Program-made: the position numbers and the translations under genes
The notes under the pieces: generated by a model
What the model was told of the DNA's origin: nothing
Databases searched by the model: none
What the model saw: the letters and a program-made list of their open reading frames with translations, nothing else
Assembly: GCF_014174495.1 (NCBI RefSeq)
Contig: NZ_JACJHR010000012.1
Location: forward strand, 62,001 to 126,000
Reading direction: 5' to 3'
Length of the DNA stretch: 64,000 nt
Source of the DNA: Amycolatopsis echigonensis
GTDB taxonomy: Bacteria; Actinomycetota; Actinomycetes; Mycobacteriales; Pseudonocardiaceae
In this document: piece after piece, positions 15,928-25,045 of the stretch
Numbering within the stretch: the stretch's first letter is position 1
How the letters are laid out: each line of letters starts with the position of its first letter

Positions 15928-16362
15928 GTGAGCGACAGCGACGCCAGCGGCGAGCACGAGCAGGGCGATTCGGGCAAGCAGCCCGGAGTCGAATCCCGCC
16001 CGGTGTCCGCCGCGGCTCGGCGCGAACGCCGCGCTTCCGCTCGGCCGGCAGGCAAGTCCGAGGCACGGCCGGGCTCGACCCGTCCGTCCGGCAAGGCGGG
16101 CGACAAGGTCGCGAAGCCCGCCGACGCCAAGGGCGCGCCCACCCCCAAACGGGACCGGAAGCCCAAGAAGGCCTCCCTGTTCGCCCGGTTCACGCGGTTC
16201 ATCCGCGAGGTCTGGGCCGAACTGCGCAAGGTCATCTGGCCCAACCGCAAGCAGATGGTCACCTACACCGCGGTCGTCCTGGTGTTCGTGGTGTTCATGG
16301 TGGCCCTCGTGAGCGGTCTCGATCTCGGCTTCAAGGAGCTGGTCGGGCTGGTCTTCGGCTGA
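15928..16362 (+). CDS. secE: Preprotein translocase subunit SecE
   Basis: 144-residue small subunit of the SecYEG channel. The conserved part is C-terminal: [20 protein letters not shown], then one transmembrane helix (about 115-135). The first 75 residues are a charged, Ala/Lys/Arg/Pro-rich extension typical of actinobacterial SecE and probably disordered. The start is GTG at 15928, placed by the GGAGGAG ribosome-binding site at 15916; the frame stays open further upstream through the tRNA gene, which cannot be coding. nusG follows after 74 bp. Confidence 0.93.
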   Translation: MSDSDASGEHEQGDSGKQPGVESRPVSAAARRERRASARPAGKSEARPGSTRPSGKAGDKVAKPADAKGAPTPKRDRKPKKASLFARFTRFIREVWAELRKVIWPNRKQMVTYTAVVLVFVVFMVALVSGLDLGFKELVGLVFG

Positions 16363-16436
16363 CGCCCGACGGGCGCGCCACCGCGCTGGCCGGGCCCCGG
16401 TCCGGCCCGGCAAGCGATCAACTGAGAGGACGGAAC

Positions 16437-17261
16437 GTGACCTCCGACAACGGCACCGAAGCCGGTCGCGACCTGACCGAGCTTTCCGACGAGCAGGTGC
16501 AGACGGCACCCGGCGACGAGGAGTCCGCCGAGCCCGTCGAGGTGCCCGTCGCCGAGGACGAGGTCGCCGCCGACACCGACGAGTCCGCCGCCGCCGAGGA
16601 TTCGGACGACGCCGACGTGACCGAGCCCGCCCCCGAGGCGGACGACCCGGTCGCCGCGCTGCGCGCCGAGCTCAAGGCCGCGCCGGGCGAGTGGTACGTC
16701 GTGCACTCGTACGCCGGTTACGAGAACAAGGTCAAGACCAACCTCGAGACGCGTACCCAGACCCTGGACGTCGAGGACTACATCTTCCAGATCGAGGTCC
16801 CGACCGAAGAGGTCACCGAGATCAAGAACGGCCAGCGCAAGCAGGTGCAGCGCAAGGTGCTGCCCGGCTACATCCTGGTCCGGATGGACCTCAACGACCA
16901 GTCGTGGAGCGCGGTGCGCAACACCCCTGGCGTCACCGGGTTCGTCGGAGCCACTTCGCGGCCGTCGCCGCTGACCGTGGACGAGGTGCTGAAGTTCCTC
17001 GCCCCGCAGGTCGAGAAGGAAGCCCCGGCCAAGGCCGCCAAGGGCGGCGAATCCGCCGCGGCCGCCCAGTCCGGCGCGCCCGCCGTCGAGGTCGACTTCG
17101 AGGTCGGCGAGTCGGTCACCGTCATGGACGGCCCGTTCGCCACGCTGCCCGCCACGATCTCCGAGGTCAACGTCGACGGGCAGAAGCTGAAGGTCCTGGT
17201 GTCGATCTTCGGCCGGGAGACCCCGGTCGAGCTCTCGTTCAGCCAGGTCTCCAAGATCTGA
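16437..17261 (+). CDS. nusG: Transcription termination/antitermination factor NusG
   Basis: 274-residue NusG. It binds RNA polymerase and links it to Rho or to ribosomal protein S10. The first 80 residues are a very acidic extension (many Asp/Glu/Ala), common in actinobacteria. The NGN domain begins at [15 protein letters not shown], and the C-terminal KOW domain carries [15 protein letters not shown]. An Ala-rich insert ([13 protein letters not shown]) separates the two. The start is GTG at 16437 after GAGAGGA. It lies between secE and rplK. Confidence 0.96.
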   Translation: MTSDNGTEAGRDLTELSDEQVQTAPGDEESAEPVEVPVAEDEVAADTDESAAAEDSDDADVTEPAPEADDPVAALRAELKAAPGEWYVVHSYAGYENKVKTNLETRTQTLDVEDYIFQIEVPTEEVTEIKNGQRKQVQRKVLPGYILVRMDLNDQSWSAVRNTPGVTGFVGATSRPSPLTVDEVLKFLAPQVEKEAPAKAAKGGESAAAAQSGAPAVEVDFEVGESVTVMDGPFATLPATISEVNVDGQKLKVLVSIFGRETPVELSFSQVSKI

Positions 17262-17283
17262 CGGCCGGGCCATCCCGGTCGGC

Positions 17284-17316
17284 AGTCCCCGCGTACTGGC
17301 AGGTGTGCGGGGGACT
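17284..17316 (+). other. Hairpin in nusG-rplK gap
   Basis: AGTCCCCGC (17284-17292) can pair with GCGGGGGACT (17307-17316), leaving one bulged base. It sits 27 nt before the rplK start. Possibly a regulatory or processing stem in the r-protein mRNA; no further evidence. Confidence 0.35.
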
Positions 17317-17343
17317 CACGTCAGTTAAGAAGGACACAAGGTA

Positions 17344-17775
17344 ATGCCACCCAAGAAGAAGAAGCTTGCGGCGATCATCAAGCTGCAGATCAAGGCGGGT
17401 GCGGCCAACCCCGCGCCGCCGGTCGGCCCGGCGCTGGGTCAGCACGGCGTCAACATCATGGAGTTCTGCAAGGCCTACAACGCCGCGACCGAATCGCAGC
17501 GCGGGGACGTCGTCCCGGTCGAGATCTCCGTGTACGAAGACCGGTCGTTCGACTTCAAGCTGAAGACGCCGCCGGCCGCCAAGCTGCTGCTCAAGGCCGC
17601 GGGCGTGGAGAAGGGCTCCGGCGAGCCGCACAAGACCAAGGTCGCCAAGGTCACCTGGGACCAGGTCCGCGAGATCGCGAAGACCAAGGAGACCGACCTC
17701 AACGCGCACGACATCGACCAGGCCGCGAAGATCATCGCCGGCACTGCCCGCTCCATGGGCATCACCGTGGAGTAA
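17344..17775 (+). CDS. rplK: 50S ribosomal protein L11
   Basis: 143 residues, the standard length. L11 forms the base of the stalk with L10 and is part of the GTPase-associated centre; it is also needed for RelA activation and is the thiostrepton-site protein. The N-terminal [18 protein letters not shown] segment with its proline pair, and the C-terminal RNA-binding domain through ARSMGITVE, are canonical. Start ATG at 17344 after AAGAAGGACACAAGG. Expressed with rplA downstream. Confidence 0.97.
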   Translation: MPPKKKKLAAIIKLQIKAGAANPAPPVGPALGQHGVNIMEFCKAYNAATESQRGDVVPVEISVYEDRSFDFKLKTPPAAKLLLKAAGVEKGSGEPHKTKVAKVTWDQVREIAKTKETDLNAHDIDQAAKIIAGTARSMGITVE

Positions 17776-17824
17776 TTGCCTCGACTTCGTTGAGGCGGCG
17801 CGATTTCGCGCTAGCTCGAGTGGG

Positions 17825-17843
17825 AGAGCCATGTGCTGGCTCT
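17825..17843 (+). other. Hairpin upstream of rplA, possible L1 regulatory site
   Basis: Perfect 7-bp stem AGAGCCA/TGGCTCT with a 5-nt loop, 39 nt before the rplA start. In many bacteria L1 represses its own operon by binding an mRNA mimic of its rRNA site in this location; whether this stem is that site is unproven. Confidence 0.3.
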
Positions 17844-17882
17844 GCAACACCACACTGATCCACCTGACTTAAGGACAGAAGC

Positions 17883-18602
17883 ATGACCAAGCACAGCAAG
17901 GCCTACCGCCAGGCCGCGGAGCTGATCGACAAGGCGCGGCTGTACGCGCCGCTCGAGGCCGTGAAGCTGGCGAAGGAGACCTCCAAGACGAAGATGGACG
18001 CGACCGTCGAGGTCGCGATGCGTCTCGGGGTCGACCCGCGCAAGGCCGACCAGATGGTCCGCGGCACCGTGAACCTGCCGCACGGCACCGGTAAGACCGC
18101 CCGCGTCATTGTTTTCGCCGTCGGCGACAAGGCCGCCGAGGCCGAAGCCGCTGGCGCCGACGCGGTCGGCACCGACGAACTGATCGAGCGCATCCAGGGT
18201 GGCTGGCTCGACTTCGACGCCGCGATCGCGACGCCGGACCAGATGGCCAAGGTGGGCCGCATCGCCCGCATCCTCGGCCCGCGCGGCCTCATGCCGAACC
18301 CGAAGACCGGCACGGTGACCCCCGCGGTCGAGAAGGCCGTGAAGGACATCAAGGGCGGCAAGATCAACTTCCGCGTCGACAAGCAGGCGAACCTGCACCT
18401 GGTGATCGGCAAGGCGTCGTTCGACACCGAGAAGCTGGTGGAGAACTACGCGGCCGCGCTGGACGAGATCCTGCGCGCCAAGCCGTCGTCGGCGAAGGGC
18501 CGCTACGTCAAGAAGGTCACCTTCACCACGACGATGGGCCCGGGCATCCCGGTCGACCCGGCCCGGACTCGCAACCTCCTCGCCGAGGAAGCCGCGGTCT
18601 GA
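17883..18602 (+). CDS. rplA: 50S ribosomal protein L1
   Basis: 239 residues, the usual length; builds the L1 stalk that handles exiting tRNA and often autoregulates its operon. Conserved segments include [19 protein letters not shown], the RNA-binding [12 protein letters not shown], and the region around [15 protein letters not shown]. Start ATG at 17883 after AAGGACAGAAG. A strong terminator follows 16 bp after the stop and ends the operon. Confidence 0.97.
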   Translation: MTKHSKAYRQAAELIDKARLYAPLEAVKLAKETSKTKMDATVEVAMRLGVDPRKADQMVRGTVNLPHGTGKTARVIVFAVGDKAAEAEAAGADAVGTDELIERIQGGWLDFDAAIATPDQMAKVGRIARILGPRGLMPNPKTGTVTPAVEKAVKDIKGGKINFRVDKQANLHLVIGKASFDTEKLVENYAAALDEILRAKPSSAKGRYVKKVTFTTTMGPGIPVDPARTRNLLAEEAAV

Positions 18603-18618
18603 GTCGCACATCACGCGA

Positions 18619-18655
18619 AAGGGTGGTCACGCTTCGTGCGTGACCACCCTTTTTT
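18619..18655 (+). terminator. Rho-independent terminator after rplA
   Basis: 14-bp perfect stem (18619-18632 with 18638-18651), TTCGT loop, then a run of six T at 18650-18655. Confidence 0.93.
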
Positions 18656-18671
18656 CGTGTCTCATGGAGAT

Positions 18672-19481
18672 ATGCCAACGACGTTCATCGCCCCCGACGG
18701 GCTCCAGCTGAGCTACACGGTCTGGGAGGGCGACGGACGGCACCGGCGTCCCGTCGTGCTGCACCACGGTTTCGCGGCCGACTCCCAGGTGAACTGGGTG
18801 AACCCCGGCGTGGTGGACGCGCTGGTCAAGGCTGGCTTCACGGTGATCGCGCTGGACGCGCGCGGGCACGGCGCGTCGGAGAAGCCGCACGACCCGGCGG
18901 CCTACGGCGAGGACATCATGGCCGCGGACCTGACCGCGCTGTTCGACGAACTCGGCCTGGACGAGGTGTGCCTGGCGGGCTACTCGATGGGCGCGATCGT
19001 CTCGCTGCTGGTGGCTACGCGTGACCGGCGGGTCCGCTGCCTCGCGGTCGGCGGCGTCGGCGCGGGAATCGTGGACTTCGGCGGCGTGGACGCCCGGGTG
19101 ATCAACCGGAGCCAGATCGCGGAGGGACTGCTGGCCGAAGACCGGTCGAAGGTGCCCTCGGCGGCGCGCCCGTTCCGGCGGCTGGCCCGCCGGGCAGGCG
19201 CGGACGTCGAAGCGCTGGCCGCGGTGATGCACGCGACCCCGCACGGACCGATGCGGCTGACGAACCTCTCGGCGGCGACGCTGATCCTGGCCGGGGAATC
19301 TGACGAACTGGCGACGCAGCCAGAACGCCTCGCGGCGGGCATCGCGGGCGCGCGGCTGGTGCGGGTCCCGGGAAACCACATGGAAGCGGTGGCACACCCG
19401 GCCTTCGCGGCGGCGCTGGTGGACTTCTTCGCGTACTCGGACACGGGGGAGACCCGGTTGCCGATCAGCTCGCCCGCCTGA
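18672..19481 (+). CDS. Alpha/beta hydrolase
   Basis: 269-residue alpha/beta-hydrolase-fold protein. The oxyanion HHGFAAD, the nucleophile elbow GYSMG (Ser near 110), an acid in LAGESDELA and the catalytic His in PGNHMEAV are all present, so it should be active on an ester or related bond. The substrate is unknown. In M. tuberculosis an alpha/beta hydrolase gene (lipG) lies in the corresponding stretch between rplA and rplJ, so positional conservation is possible. ATG at 18672 is preferred because the upstream part of the frame lies in the rplA terminator. Confidence 0.88.
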   Translation: MPTTFIAPDGLQLSYTVWEGDGRHRRPVVLHHGFAADSQVNWVNPGVVDALVKAGFTVIALDARGHGASEKPHDPAAYGEDIMAADLTALFDELGLDEVCLAGYSMGAIVSLLVATRDRRVRCLAVGGVGAGIVDFGGVDARVINRSQIAEGLLAEDRSKVPSAARPFRRLARRAGADVEALAAVMHATPHGPMRLTNLSAATLILAGESDELATQPERLAAGIAGARLVRVPGNHMEAVAHPAFAAALVDFFAYSDTGETRLPISSPA

Positions 19482-19487
19482 CGAAGA

Positions 19488-20468
19488 TCAGCCCGGGGTG
19501 GAGGTCGCCGTCGGCGGCGCGGGGCATTTCTCGGGGCCGGGCGAGTGGCCGGTGATCAACCATTGGCCTTTGTCCACTTTGGTCACTTGGAACACGCCCA
19601 GCGCCGGGCCGCCCTGCACGCTGAACGTGCAGGAATCGATCGTCACGACCGGCGGGGGAGTCGGGCCGGAAACATAGGACGGGAGCGATTCGGCGTAGTC
19701 GTTCATGTTCTTCACTTGCGCGTGGAGCTTCTCGACCGCGACCTTGCAGTCCGGCTGACCGGTGGTGTCCTTGGCGAACTTGTCCTGGATGTCTTCGCGG
19801 AATCGTCCGCAGGCGTCGTCGACCCGGCCCTGGGCGATGTTGTGGTAGACGAACCGCACCGCCTCGTTCGGATTGGTCGAGAAGATGTGGTTCGTGTGGT
19901 AGGTCCCGCCGCCCTCAGCGGCGATCTGGGCTGAGCTTTTGCCCTCGTTGCTGGGGAAGATCTGGTGGTAGCCCCAGTTGACCAGGATGCCGAGGATGAC
20001 CAGGGCGATCACCCAGCCCAGGATCTTCCCGCCGAGGCGCTTCACCCAGCGCGGCACCGGGCGGCGGTTGCGGGGCGGTTCCTCGTACTCGGTCAGCGCG
20101 CCGGGCTGGTTCGGCGGGGATGGCGGCTGTCCGCCGGCGAGCGGCTGGCGGTTGCCCGCCGGGACCAAGCCCGCGTCCGGGTGCGGGGCCGGTTCGGTGC
20201 CTTGCTGGGCCTGGGTGAACCGCAGGTACTCCTGGAATCGCTGGAATTCCTGGAACTGGCGCAGCTGTTCGGGATCCAGCTGCGGCTCGGTCCCGTTCGA
20301 CTGCGGAAGATTCGGTGCGGCTGGTTGGGGCGCGGTCGGCTGAGCGGGAGTGCGCGGGGCGACCTCGCCCCCGCCGGGCTGCGGCGGTGCGGGCGGTTGC
20401 GCCGAGGATCCGCCCGAACCGGGAGAGGGCGTTTCTTCCGGCTTTCCGTGATCACGCTGTTCCGCCAC
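19488..20468 (-). CDS. Proline-rich single-pass membrane protein, unknown function
   Basis: 326 residues. The first 140 are a Pro/Gln-rich, low-complexity cytoplasmic region, with a Q/F/R-rich stretch at 68-88 (LRQFQEFQRFQEYLRF) that could form a helix. A basic segment VPRWVKRLGG precedes a transmembrane helix (about 150-170). The outer part has four cysteines and a compact domain containing FSTNPNEAVRFVYHNIAQGRVDDACGRF, which recalls lumazine-binding/DUF4878-like small domains in actinobacterial membrane proteins, without certainty. Start at 20468. Convergent with the hydrolase gene, with only 6 bp between them, and divergent from the rplJ leader. Confidence 0.75.
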   Translation of the reverse strand: MAEQRDHGKPEETPSPGSGGSSAQPPAPPQPGGGEVAPRTPAQPTAPQPAAPNLPQSNGTEPQLDPEQLRQFQEFQRFQEYLRFTQAQQGTEPAPHPDAGLVPAGNRQPLAGGQPPSPPNQPGALTEYEEPPRNRRPVPRWVKRLGGKILGWVIALVILGILVNWGYHQIFPSNEGKSSAQIAAEGGGTYHTNHIFSTNPNEAVRFVYHNIAQGRVDDACGRFREDIQDKFAKDTTGQPDCKVAVEKLHAQVKNMNDYAESLPSYVSGPTPPPVVTIDSCTFSVQGGPALGVFQVTKVDKGQWLITGHSPGPEKCPAPPTATSTPG

Positions 20469-20565
20469 GTCACCAATGATGCCCGCTCCGCCGCGATTTC
20501 CCGAGACTGCCCCGGTTCTCGCAGCTCAGCAAGGGGGTGCCCGCGAACCCCGCGGAGCCATCCCG

Positions 20566-20571
20566 TATGCT
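20566..20571 (+). promoter_or_regulatory. Candidate -10 (TATGCT) of rplJL
   Basis: TATGCT just upstream of the conserved L10 leader RNA, placing the start site near 20578. No good -35 hexamer 17-18 nt upstream. Confidence 0.35.
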
Positions 20572-20577
20572 GGTCGA

Positions 20578-20787
20578 CGGTTCTACCAAAGACCGCTGGT
20601 TCTCTCCGGATCTCCGGGGAGCGAAGGTTCCGCAGCACGGCGGACGGCCTGCGCAGGAGGAACGAGGCTTTCACCCCAGTCGTCAAGGCTGGGCAACGCC
20701 CCGCGTCTGCTGCGCGTGGGCGTTTTTGTCGTTCGGGGGCGCCTCCGCCGAAGCCAGTGGTGACACTAGCCAAGAGAGGAGGCGACC
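20578..20787 (+). ncRNA. L10 ribosomal protein leader
   Basis: 210-nt leader before rplJ. It contains AAAGACCGCTGGTTCTC (from 20588) and the block GCCTGCGCAGGAGGAACGAG (from 20648), which are the recognisable conserved strands of the L10 leader that mimics the 23S rRNA binding site. L10 (with L7/L12) binds this structure to limit its own synthesis. A terminator-like hairpin lies inside the leader. A covariance search against Rfam RF00557 would settle it. Confidence 0.75.
20695..20727 (+). terminator. Attenuator-like hairpin inside the rplJ leader
   Basis: AACGCCCCGCG (20695-20705) pairs with CGCGTGGGCGTT (20713-20724) as an 11-bp stem with one bulged T and a 7-nt loop, followed by TTTTT at 20723-20727. 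It sits 60 nt before the rplJ start, so it may terminate part of the transcripts under L10 control. Confidence 0.6.
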
Positions 20788-21342
20788 ATGGCGAAGCCCG
20801 ACAAGGTGGCGGCCGTCGCCGAGATCGCGGAGAGCTTCCGCAGCAGCTCGGCCACCGTCGTTACCGAGTACACCGGCCTCTCCGTGACTCAGCTGTCCCA
20901 GCTGCGCCGCGCTCTCGGCACCAGTGCCAAGTACCGGGTCGCGAAGAACACCCTCGTCAAGCGTGCCGCTGAGGACGCCGGCCTCGAGGGGATCGAAGAC
21001 CTGTTCGTCGGTCCGACCGCGATCGCCTTCGTGCAGGGCGAGGCAGTCGACGCCGCGAAGGCGCTTCGCGACTTCGCGAAGGAAAACAACGCGCTTGTCA
21101 TCAAGGGCGGCTACATGGACGGCAAAGCGCTGTCCGTGGACGAGATCACCAGGATCGCCGATCTCGACAGCCGCGAGGTGCTGCTCGCCAAGGCGGCGGG
21201 CGCGTTCAAGGCGAAGCTTTCCCAGGCCGCCGCGCTGTTCCAGGCGCCGGCGTCCCAGGTGGCCCGCCTGGCTGCCGCGCTGGAGGAGAAGCAGCGCAAC
21301 GCCACCGGTACCGAAGCAGCCGAAGCACCCGCCGAGAGCTGA
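20788..21342 (+). CDS. rplJ: 50S ribosomal protein L10
   Basis: 184 residues. It anchors the L7/L12 dimers to the ribosome through a C-terminal helix, here the Ala-rich region ending [15 protein letters not shown]. The N-terminal domain carries [19 protein letters not shown] and [13 protein letters not shown]. The start is ATG at 20788 with GAGAGGAGGCGACC just upstream. It is preceded by the L10 leader and followed by rplL after 48 bp, forming the standard rplJL unit. Confidence 0.97.
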   Translation: MAKPDKVAAVAEIAESFRSSSATVVTEYTGLSVTQLSQLRRALGTSAKYRVAKNTLVKRAAEDAGLEGIEDLFVGPTAIAFVQGEAVDAAKALRDFAKENNALVIKGGYMDGKALSVDEITRIADLDSREVLLAKAAGAFKAKLSQAAALFQAPASQVARLAAALEEKQRNATGTEAAEAPAES

Positions 21343-21390
21343 ACCACCCCACCCCGAACGTCTCGTTCGTTTTTCTGAGAGGAAGCCATC

Positions 21391-21783
21391 ATGGCGAAGC
21401 TGAGCACCGCCGAGCTGATCGACGCCTTCAAGGAGCTGACCCTCCTTGAGCTGTCCGAGTTCGTGAAGGAATTCGAAGAGGTCTTCGACGTCACCGCCGC
21501 CGCCCCGGCCGCCGTCGTGGCCGCCGCCCCGGGTGCCGCCGCCGGTGGCGCCGAGGCCGCTGCCGAGCAGGACGAGTTCGACGTCATCCTCGACTCGGCC
21601 GGCGACAAGAAGATCCAGGTCATCAAGGTCGTCCGCGAGGTCGTCTCCGGCCTGGGCCTGAAGGAGGCCAAGGAGCTGGTCGAGGCCGCTCCGAAGGCGC
21701 TCCTCGAGAAGGTCGACAAGGAGGCCGCCGACGCCGCCAAGGAGAAGCTCGAGGCCGCCGGCGCCAAGATCACCATCAAGTGA
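21391..21783 (+). CDS. rplL: 50S ribosomal protein L7/L12
   Basis: 130 residues. The N-terminal dimerisation helix [21 protein letters not shown] is followed by an Ala/Pro-rich hinge (about 36-54) and the C-terminal factor-binding domain with [21 protein letters not shown]. It recruits translation GTPases such as EF-G and EF-Tu, both encoded later in the window. Start ATG at 21391 after GAGAGGAAG. Confidence 0.97.
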   Translation: MAKLSTAELIDAFKELTLLELSEFVKEFEEVFDVTAAAPAAVVAAAPGAAAGGAEAAAEQDEFDVILDSAGDKKIQVIKVVREVVSGLGLKEAKELVEAAPKALLEKVDKEAADAAKEKLEAAGAKITIK

Positions 21784-21815
21784 TCCCGGGCGCGCAAGCG
21801 CCTGCAGTTCCACCG

Positions 21816-21856
21816 CGAAAGGGGTGGGCATCCGATCCGGGTGCCCGCCCCTTTCG
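21816..21856 (+). terminator. Terminator after rplL
   Basis: 15-bp stem with one G-U pair (21816-21830 with 21842-21856), 11-nt loop, no long T-run. It lies 33 bp after the rplL stop. Confidence 0.7.
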
Positions 21857-22242
21857 CTGTCCGCGGCAAAAAAATTCGCACAGTCGCCGAACCGGGCCGC
21901 AAGCGTCCTCGTTCAGGCGAACGAGTGGCCTGCCGAGCAACCTCGGGTCACCCCCTGTTTGCCGTGTTTCCGCCGGTTAACCCGTCAGGGTGAGCGGCGG
22001 TCGGCCATCTGGATCTGCGGCCGAACGTGACGTGCACTACGGTGCTGCCAGCGGTCGCCGTACTGGATCCCCGTCGCGTGAGGCGTGCACGGGGGCTGGC
22101 CAGAGTACAAAACTGGTGAGTAACCTGTTCGCGCTCAGCTCGTTGCACCTGGTTGAAGCGGAGTTCGCCGCGCGAGCTCCGCCGCTGCCAGCGGCGACGG
22201 GGCGGCGGTGCGCGACGACGCGGAACAGCTCCTGGAGGTGCG
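21857..22242 (+). other. Non-coding region upstream of the MCE operon
   Basis: 386 bp between the rplL terminator and the MCE ATPase gene. No convincing gene. TACGGT near 22038 could be a -10, but no matching -35 is seen. The operon promoter probably lies here. Confidence 0.4.
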
Positions 22243-23421
22243 ATGGGTGCCGAGGTGGTCATCGAAGGTCTGACGAAGTCCTTCGGAAAGCAGACCATCT
22301 GGCGGGACGTGACGCTGACCCTGCCTCCCGGCGAGGTCTCGGCGATGCTCGGCCCGTCCGGAACCGGCAAGTCCGTGTTCCTGAAGTCGATGATCGGGCT
22401 GCTCAAGCCGGACCGCGGACGGTGCGTCATCAACGGCGTCGACATCGTCACCTGCTCCGAGCACAAGCTGTACGAGATCCGGAAGCTGTTCGGCGTCCTG
22501 TTCCAGGACGGCGCGCTGTTCGGCTCGATGAACCTCTACGACAACGTGGCCTTCCCGCTGCGGGAGCACACGAAGAAGTCCGAGACCGAGATCCGCCGGA
22601 TCGTGCTGGAGAAGCTCGAGATCACCGGTCTGGCCGGCGCGGACAAGAAGCTCCCCGGCGAGATCTCCGGCGGTATGCGCAAGCGCGCCGGCCTCGCCCG
22701 CGCTCTCGTGCTGGACCCGGAGATCATCCTGGTCGACGAGCCGGACTCCGGTCTCGACCCGGTCCGCACGACCTACATCTCGCAGCTCTTCCTGGACGTC
22801 AACGCCCAGATCGACGCGACGTTCCTGATCGTGTCGCACAACATCAACCTCGCCCGCACGGTGCCGGACAACCTCGGCATGCTGTTCCGCAAGGAACTCG
22901 TCATGTTCGGCCCGCGCGAGGTGCTGCTGACCAGCGACGAGCCGGTGGTCGAGCAGTTCCTCAACGGCCGCAAGCTCGGCCCGATCGGCATGTCCGAGGA
23001 GAAGGACAGCGCCCAGATGGCCCGCGAGCAGGCCGAGGCCGCCGCCGGGCACGGCGACGTGCTCAACGAGGACGTGCGCGGCGTCGTGCCGCAGATGCAG
23101 GTCAGCCCGGGCGTTCCGGAGCGGGCCGGAGCGAAGCGGCGGATGGACCGCGTCATGCGGATCCTGCACACGCTCCCGCCGAGCGCGCAGGAGGGGATCA
23201 TCGAATCCCTGACGCCCGAGCAGCAGCGGTACTACAACGTGCGGCCCAACCCCGGCGCCTTCCACCACCAGCGCGGCCCGGAGGACACGCAGCAGCTCCC
23301 GCCGGTCAGCGCGCCGGGCCCGGTGCCCGACCAGCACCAGGGACAGCTTCCCGCCGACCAGGTCGCGCGCATTCCCGGCGCGGACGGCCGGTCGCCCCGG
23401 CACGGGCAGGGTGGCGCGTGA
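22243..23421 (+). CDS. MCE transporter ATPase (Mkl/MceG/MlaF type)
   Basis: 392-residue ABC ATPase that energises MCE lipid/steroid importers. Walker A GPSGTGKS near 38-45, Q-loop LFQDGALF, signature ISGGMRKR, Walker B IILVDEPDSGLDP and the switch His in VSHN are all intact. After about residue 250 there is an extension of about 140 residues ending in a Pro/Gln-rich tail, longer than Gram-negative MlaF but similar in kind to mycobacterial MceG. Its position after rplL matches M. tuberculosis mkl. Start ATG at 22243 after GGAGGTG; the frame runs on upstream without support. The stop overlaps the first permease start. Confidence 0.93.
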   Translation: MGAEVVIEGLTKSFGKQTIWRDVTLTLPPGEVSAMLGPSGTGKSVFLKSMIGLLKPDRGRCVINGVDIVTCSEHKLYEIRKLFGVLFQDGALFGSMNLYDNVAFPLREHTKKSETEIRRIVLEKLEITGLAGADKKLPGEISGGMRKRAGLARALVLDPEIILVDEPDSGLDPVRTTYISQLFLDVNAQIDATFLIVSHNINLARTVPDNLGMLFRKELVMFGPREVLLTSDEPVVEQFLNGRKLGPIGMSEEKDSAQMAREQAEAAAGHGDVLNEDVRGVVPQMQVSPGVPERAGAKRRMDRVMRILHTLPPSAQEGIIESLTPEQQRYYNVRPNPGAFHHQRGPEDTQQLPPVSAPGPVPDQHQGQLPADQVARIPGADGRSPRHGQGGA

Positions 23422-24206
23422 CCACCACCTCGGCCAAGATCCCCGGCTACGGCATGCTGCGGGAGACCGGGAACCTGTTCGCGCTCGGCCTCGACATCAT
23501 CCGCGGCATCTTCCAGCGCCCGTTCCAGTTCCGCGAGTTCATCCAGCAGGCCTGGTTCGTCGCGAGCGTGACGATCCTGCCGACCGCGCTCGTCGCGATC
23601 CCGTTCGGCGCGGTCATCTCGCTGCAGTTCGGCGCGCTCGCCCGCCAGCTCGGCGCGCAGTCCTACACCGGTGCGGGTTCGGTGCTGGCGACCGTGCAGC
23701 AGGCCAGTCCACTGGTCACCGCGCTGCTGGTGGCCGGCGCGGGCGGAAGCGCGGTCTGCGCGGACATCGGCGCGCGGACCATCCGCGAGGAGATCGACGC
23801 GATGGAGGTGCTGGGCGTCTCCGCGGTCCAGCGCCTGATCGTGCCGCGCACGCTCGCCATGATGCTCGTCGCGCTCCTGCTCAACGGCATGGTCAGCGTC
23901 ATCGGCGTGCTCGGCGGCTACTTCTTCAACGTCGTGCTCCAGGGCGGCACCCCGGGCGCGTACCTGTCCAGCTTCTCCGCGCTCGCGCAGCTGCCCGACC
24001 TCTGGGTCGGCGAGATCAAGGCGCTGATCTTCGGCTTCATCGCCGCGGTCGTGGCGGCTTATCGCGGCCTGCACCCGAGCGGCGGCCCGAAGGGCGTCGG
24101 CGACGCGGTGAACCAGTCGGTCGTCATCACGTTCCTGCTGCTCTTCGTCGTGAACTTCGTGATCACGCTGATCTACCTGCAGCTCGTGCCCGGAAAGCTG
24201 GACTGA
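23418..24206 (+). CDS. MCE permease YrbEA (MlaE family)
   Basis: 262-residue polytopic inner-membrane protein of the MlaE/YrbE family, about five transmembrane helices. The family segment GSAVCADIGARTIREEIDAMEVLGV (near 110-135), with EExDAxxxxG contacting the ATPase, is present. Pairs with the next permease to form the channel. GTG start at 23418 overlaps the ATPase stop (GTGA), giving translational coupling. Confidence 0.94.
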   Translation: MTTTSAKIPGYGMLRETGNLFALGLDIIRGIFQRPFQFREFIQQAWFVASVTILPTALVAIPFGAVISLQFGALARQLGAQSYTGAGSVLATVQQASPLVTALLVAGAGGSAVCADIGARTIREEIDAMEVLGVSAVQRLIVPRTLAMMLVALLLNGMVSVIGVLGGYFFNVVLQGGTPGAYLSSFSALAQLPDLWVGEIKALIFGFIAAVVAAYRGLHPSGGPKGVGDAVNQSVVITFLLLFVVNFVITLIYLQLVPGKLD

Positions 24207-24208
24207 CC

Positions 24209-25045
24209 ATGACGTTCCTCGCGGGGGCGAAGCGGATCGCCAACCGGCCGCTCGAGACCCTGGACACGCTCGGCGACCAGATGTCGTTCTACGGCCGGGC
24301 TTTGCTGTGGACGCCGCGCACGCTGCGCCGCTACACCAAGGAAGTGCTGCGGCTGCTGGCCGAGGTGAGCTTCGGCTCCGGCTCGCTCGCGGTCATCGGC
24401 GGCACGGTCGGCGTGATGGTCGGCCTGACCCTGTTCACCGGTGTTCTCGTCGGCCTGCAGGGCTACTCGGCGCTGAACTCGATCGGCACCTCGGCGTTCA
24501 CCGGCTTCCTCACCGCGTTCTTCAACACCCGCGAGATCGCGCCGCTGGTCGCCGGGCTGGCGCTGTCGGCGACGGTCGGCGCGGGCTTCACCGCGCAGCT
24601 CGGCGCGATGCGGATCTCCGAGGAGATCGACGCGCTCGAGGTGATGGCCGTGCCGAGCCTTCCGTACCTGGTGACCACGCGGATCATCGCCGGGTTCGTG
24701 GCCGTGATCCCGCTGTACGTGATCGGCCTGCTGAGCTCGTACCTCGCCTCGCGGCTGGTCGTTATCTATATCTACGGACAATCCGCGGGTACCTACGACC
24801 ATTACTTCGACCTGTTCCTACCACCACAAGACGTGCTCTATTCGTTCATCAAGGTGCTGATCTTCAGCGTTTTGATCATTCTTTCGCACTGCTACTTCGG
24901 GTACCGGGCCAGCGGCGGGCCCGCCGGGGTGGGCGTGGCCGTCGGCCGCGCGGTGCGGCTTTCCATCGTCACGGTTTCGGTCGTGAACTTCTTCATCGGT
25001 TTCGCGATTTGGGGAACCGACGTCACGGTGAGGATTGCGGGATGA
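24209..25045 (+). CDS. MCE permease YrbEB (MlaE family)
   Basis: 278-residue second permease. It has the matching segment GFTAQLGAMRISEEIDALEVMAV and about five membrane helices, with an N-terminal amphipathic part before the first one. Start ATG at 24209, two bases after the previous stop. Its own stop overlaps the first mce gene as ATGA. Both permeases are required for the heterodimeric membrane part of actinobacterial MCE systems. Confidence 0.94.
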   Translation: MTFLAGAKRIANRPLETLDTLGDQMSFYGRALLWTPRTLRRYTKEVLRLLAEVSFGSGSLAVIGGTVGVMVGLTLFTGVLVGLQGYSALNSIGTSAFTGFLTAFFNTREIAPLVAGLALSATVGAGFTAQLGAMRISEEIDALEVMAVPSLPYLVTTRIIAGFVAVIPLYVIGLLSSYLASRLVVIYIYGQSAGTYDHYFDLFLPPQDVLYSFIKVLIFSVLIILSHCYFGYRASGGPAGVGVAVGRAVRLSIVTVSVVNFFIGFAIWGTDVTVRIAG

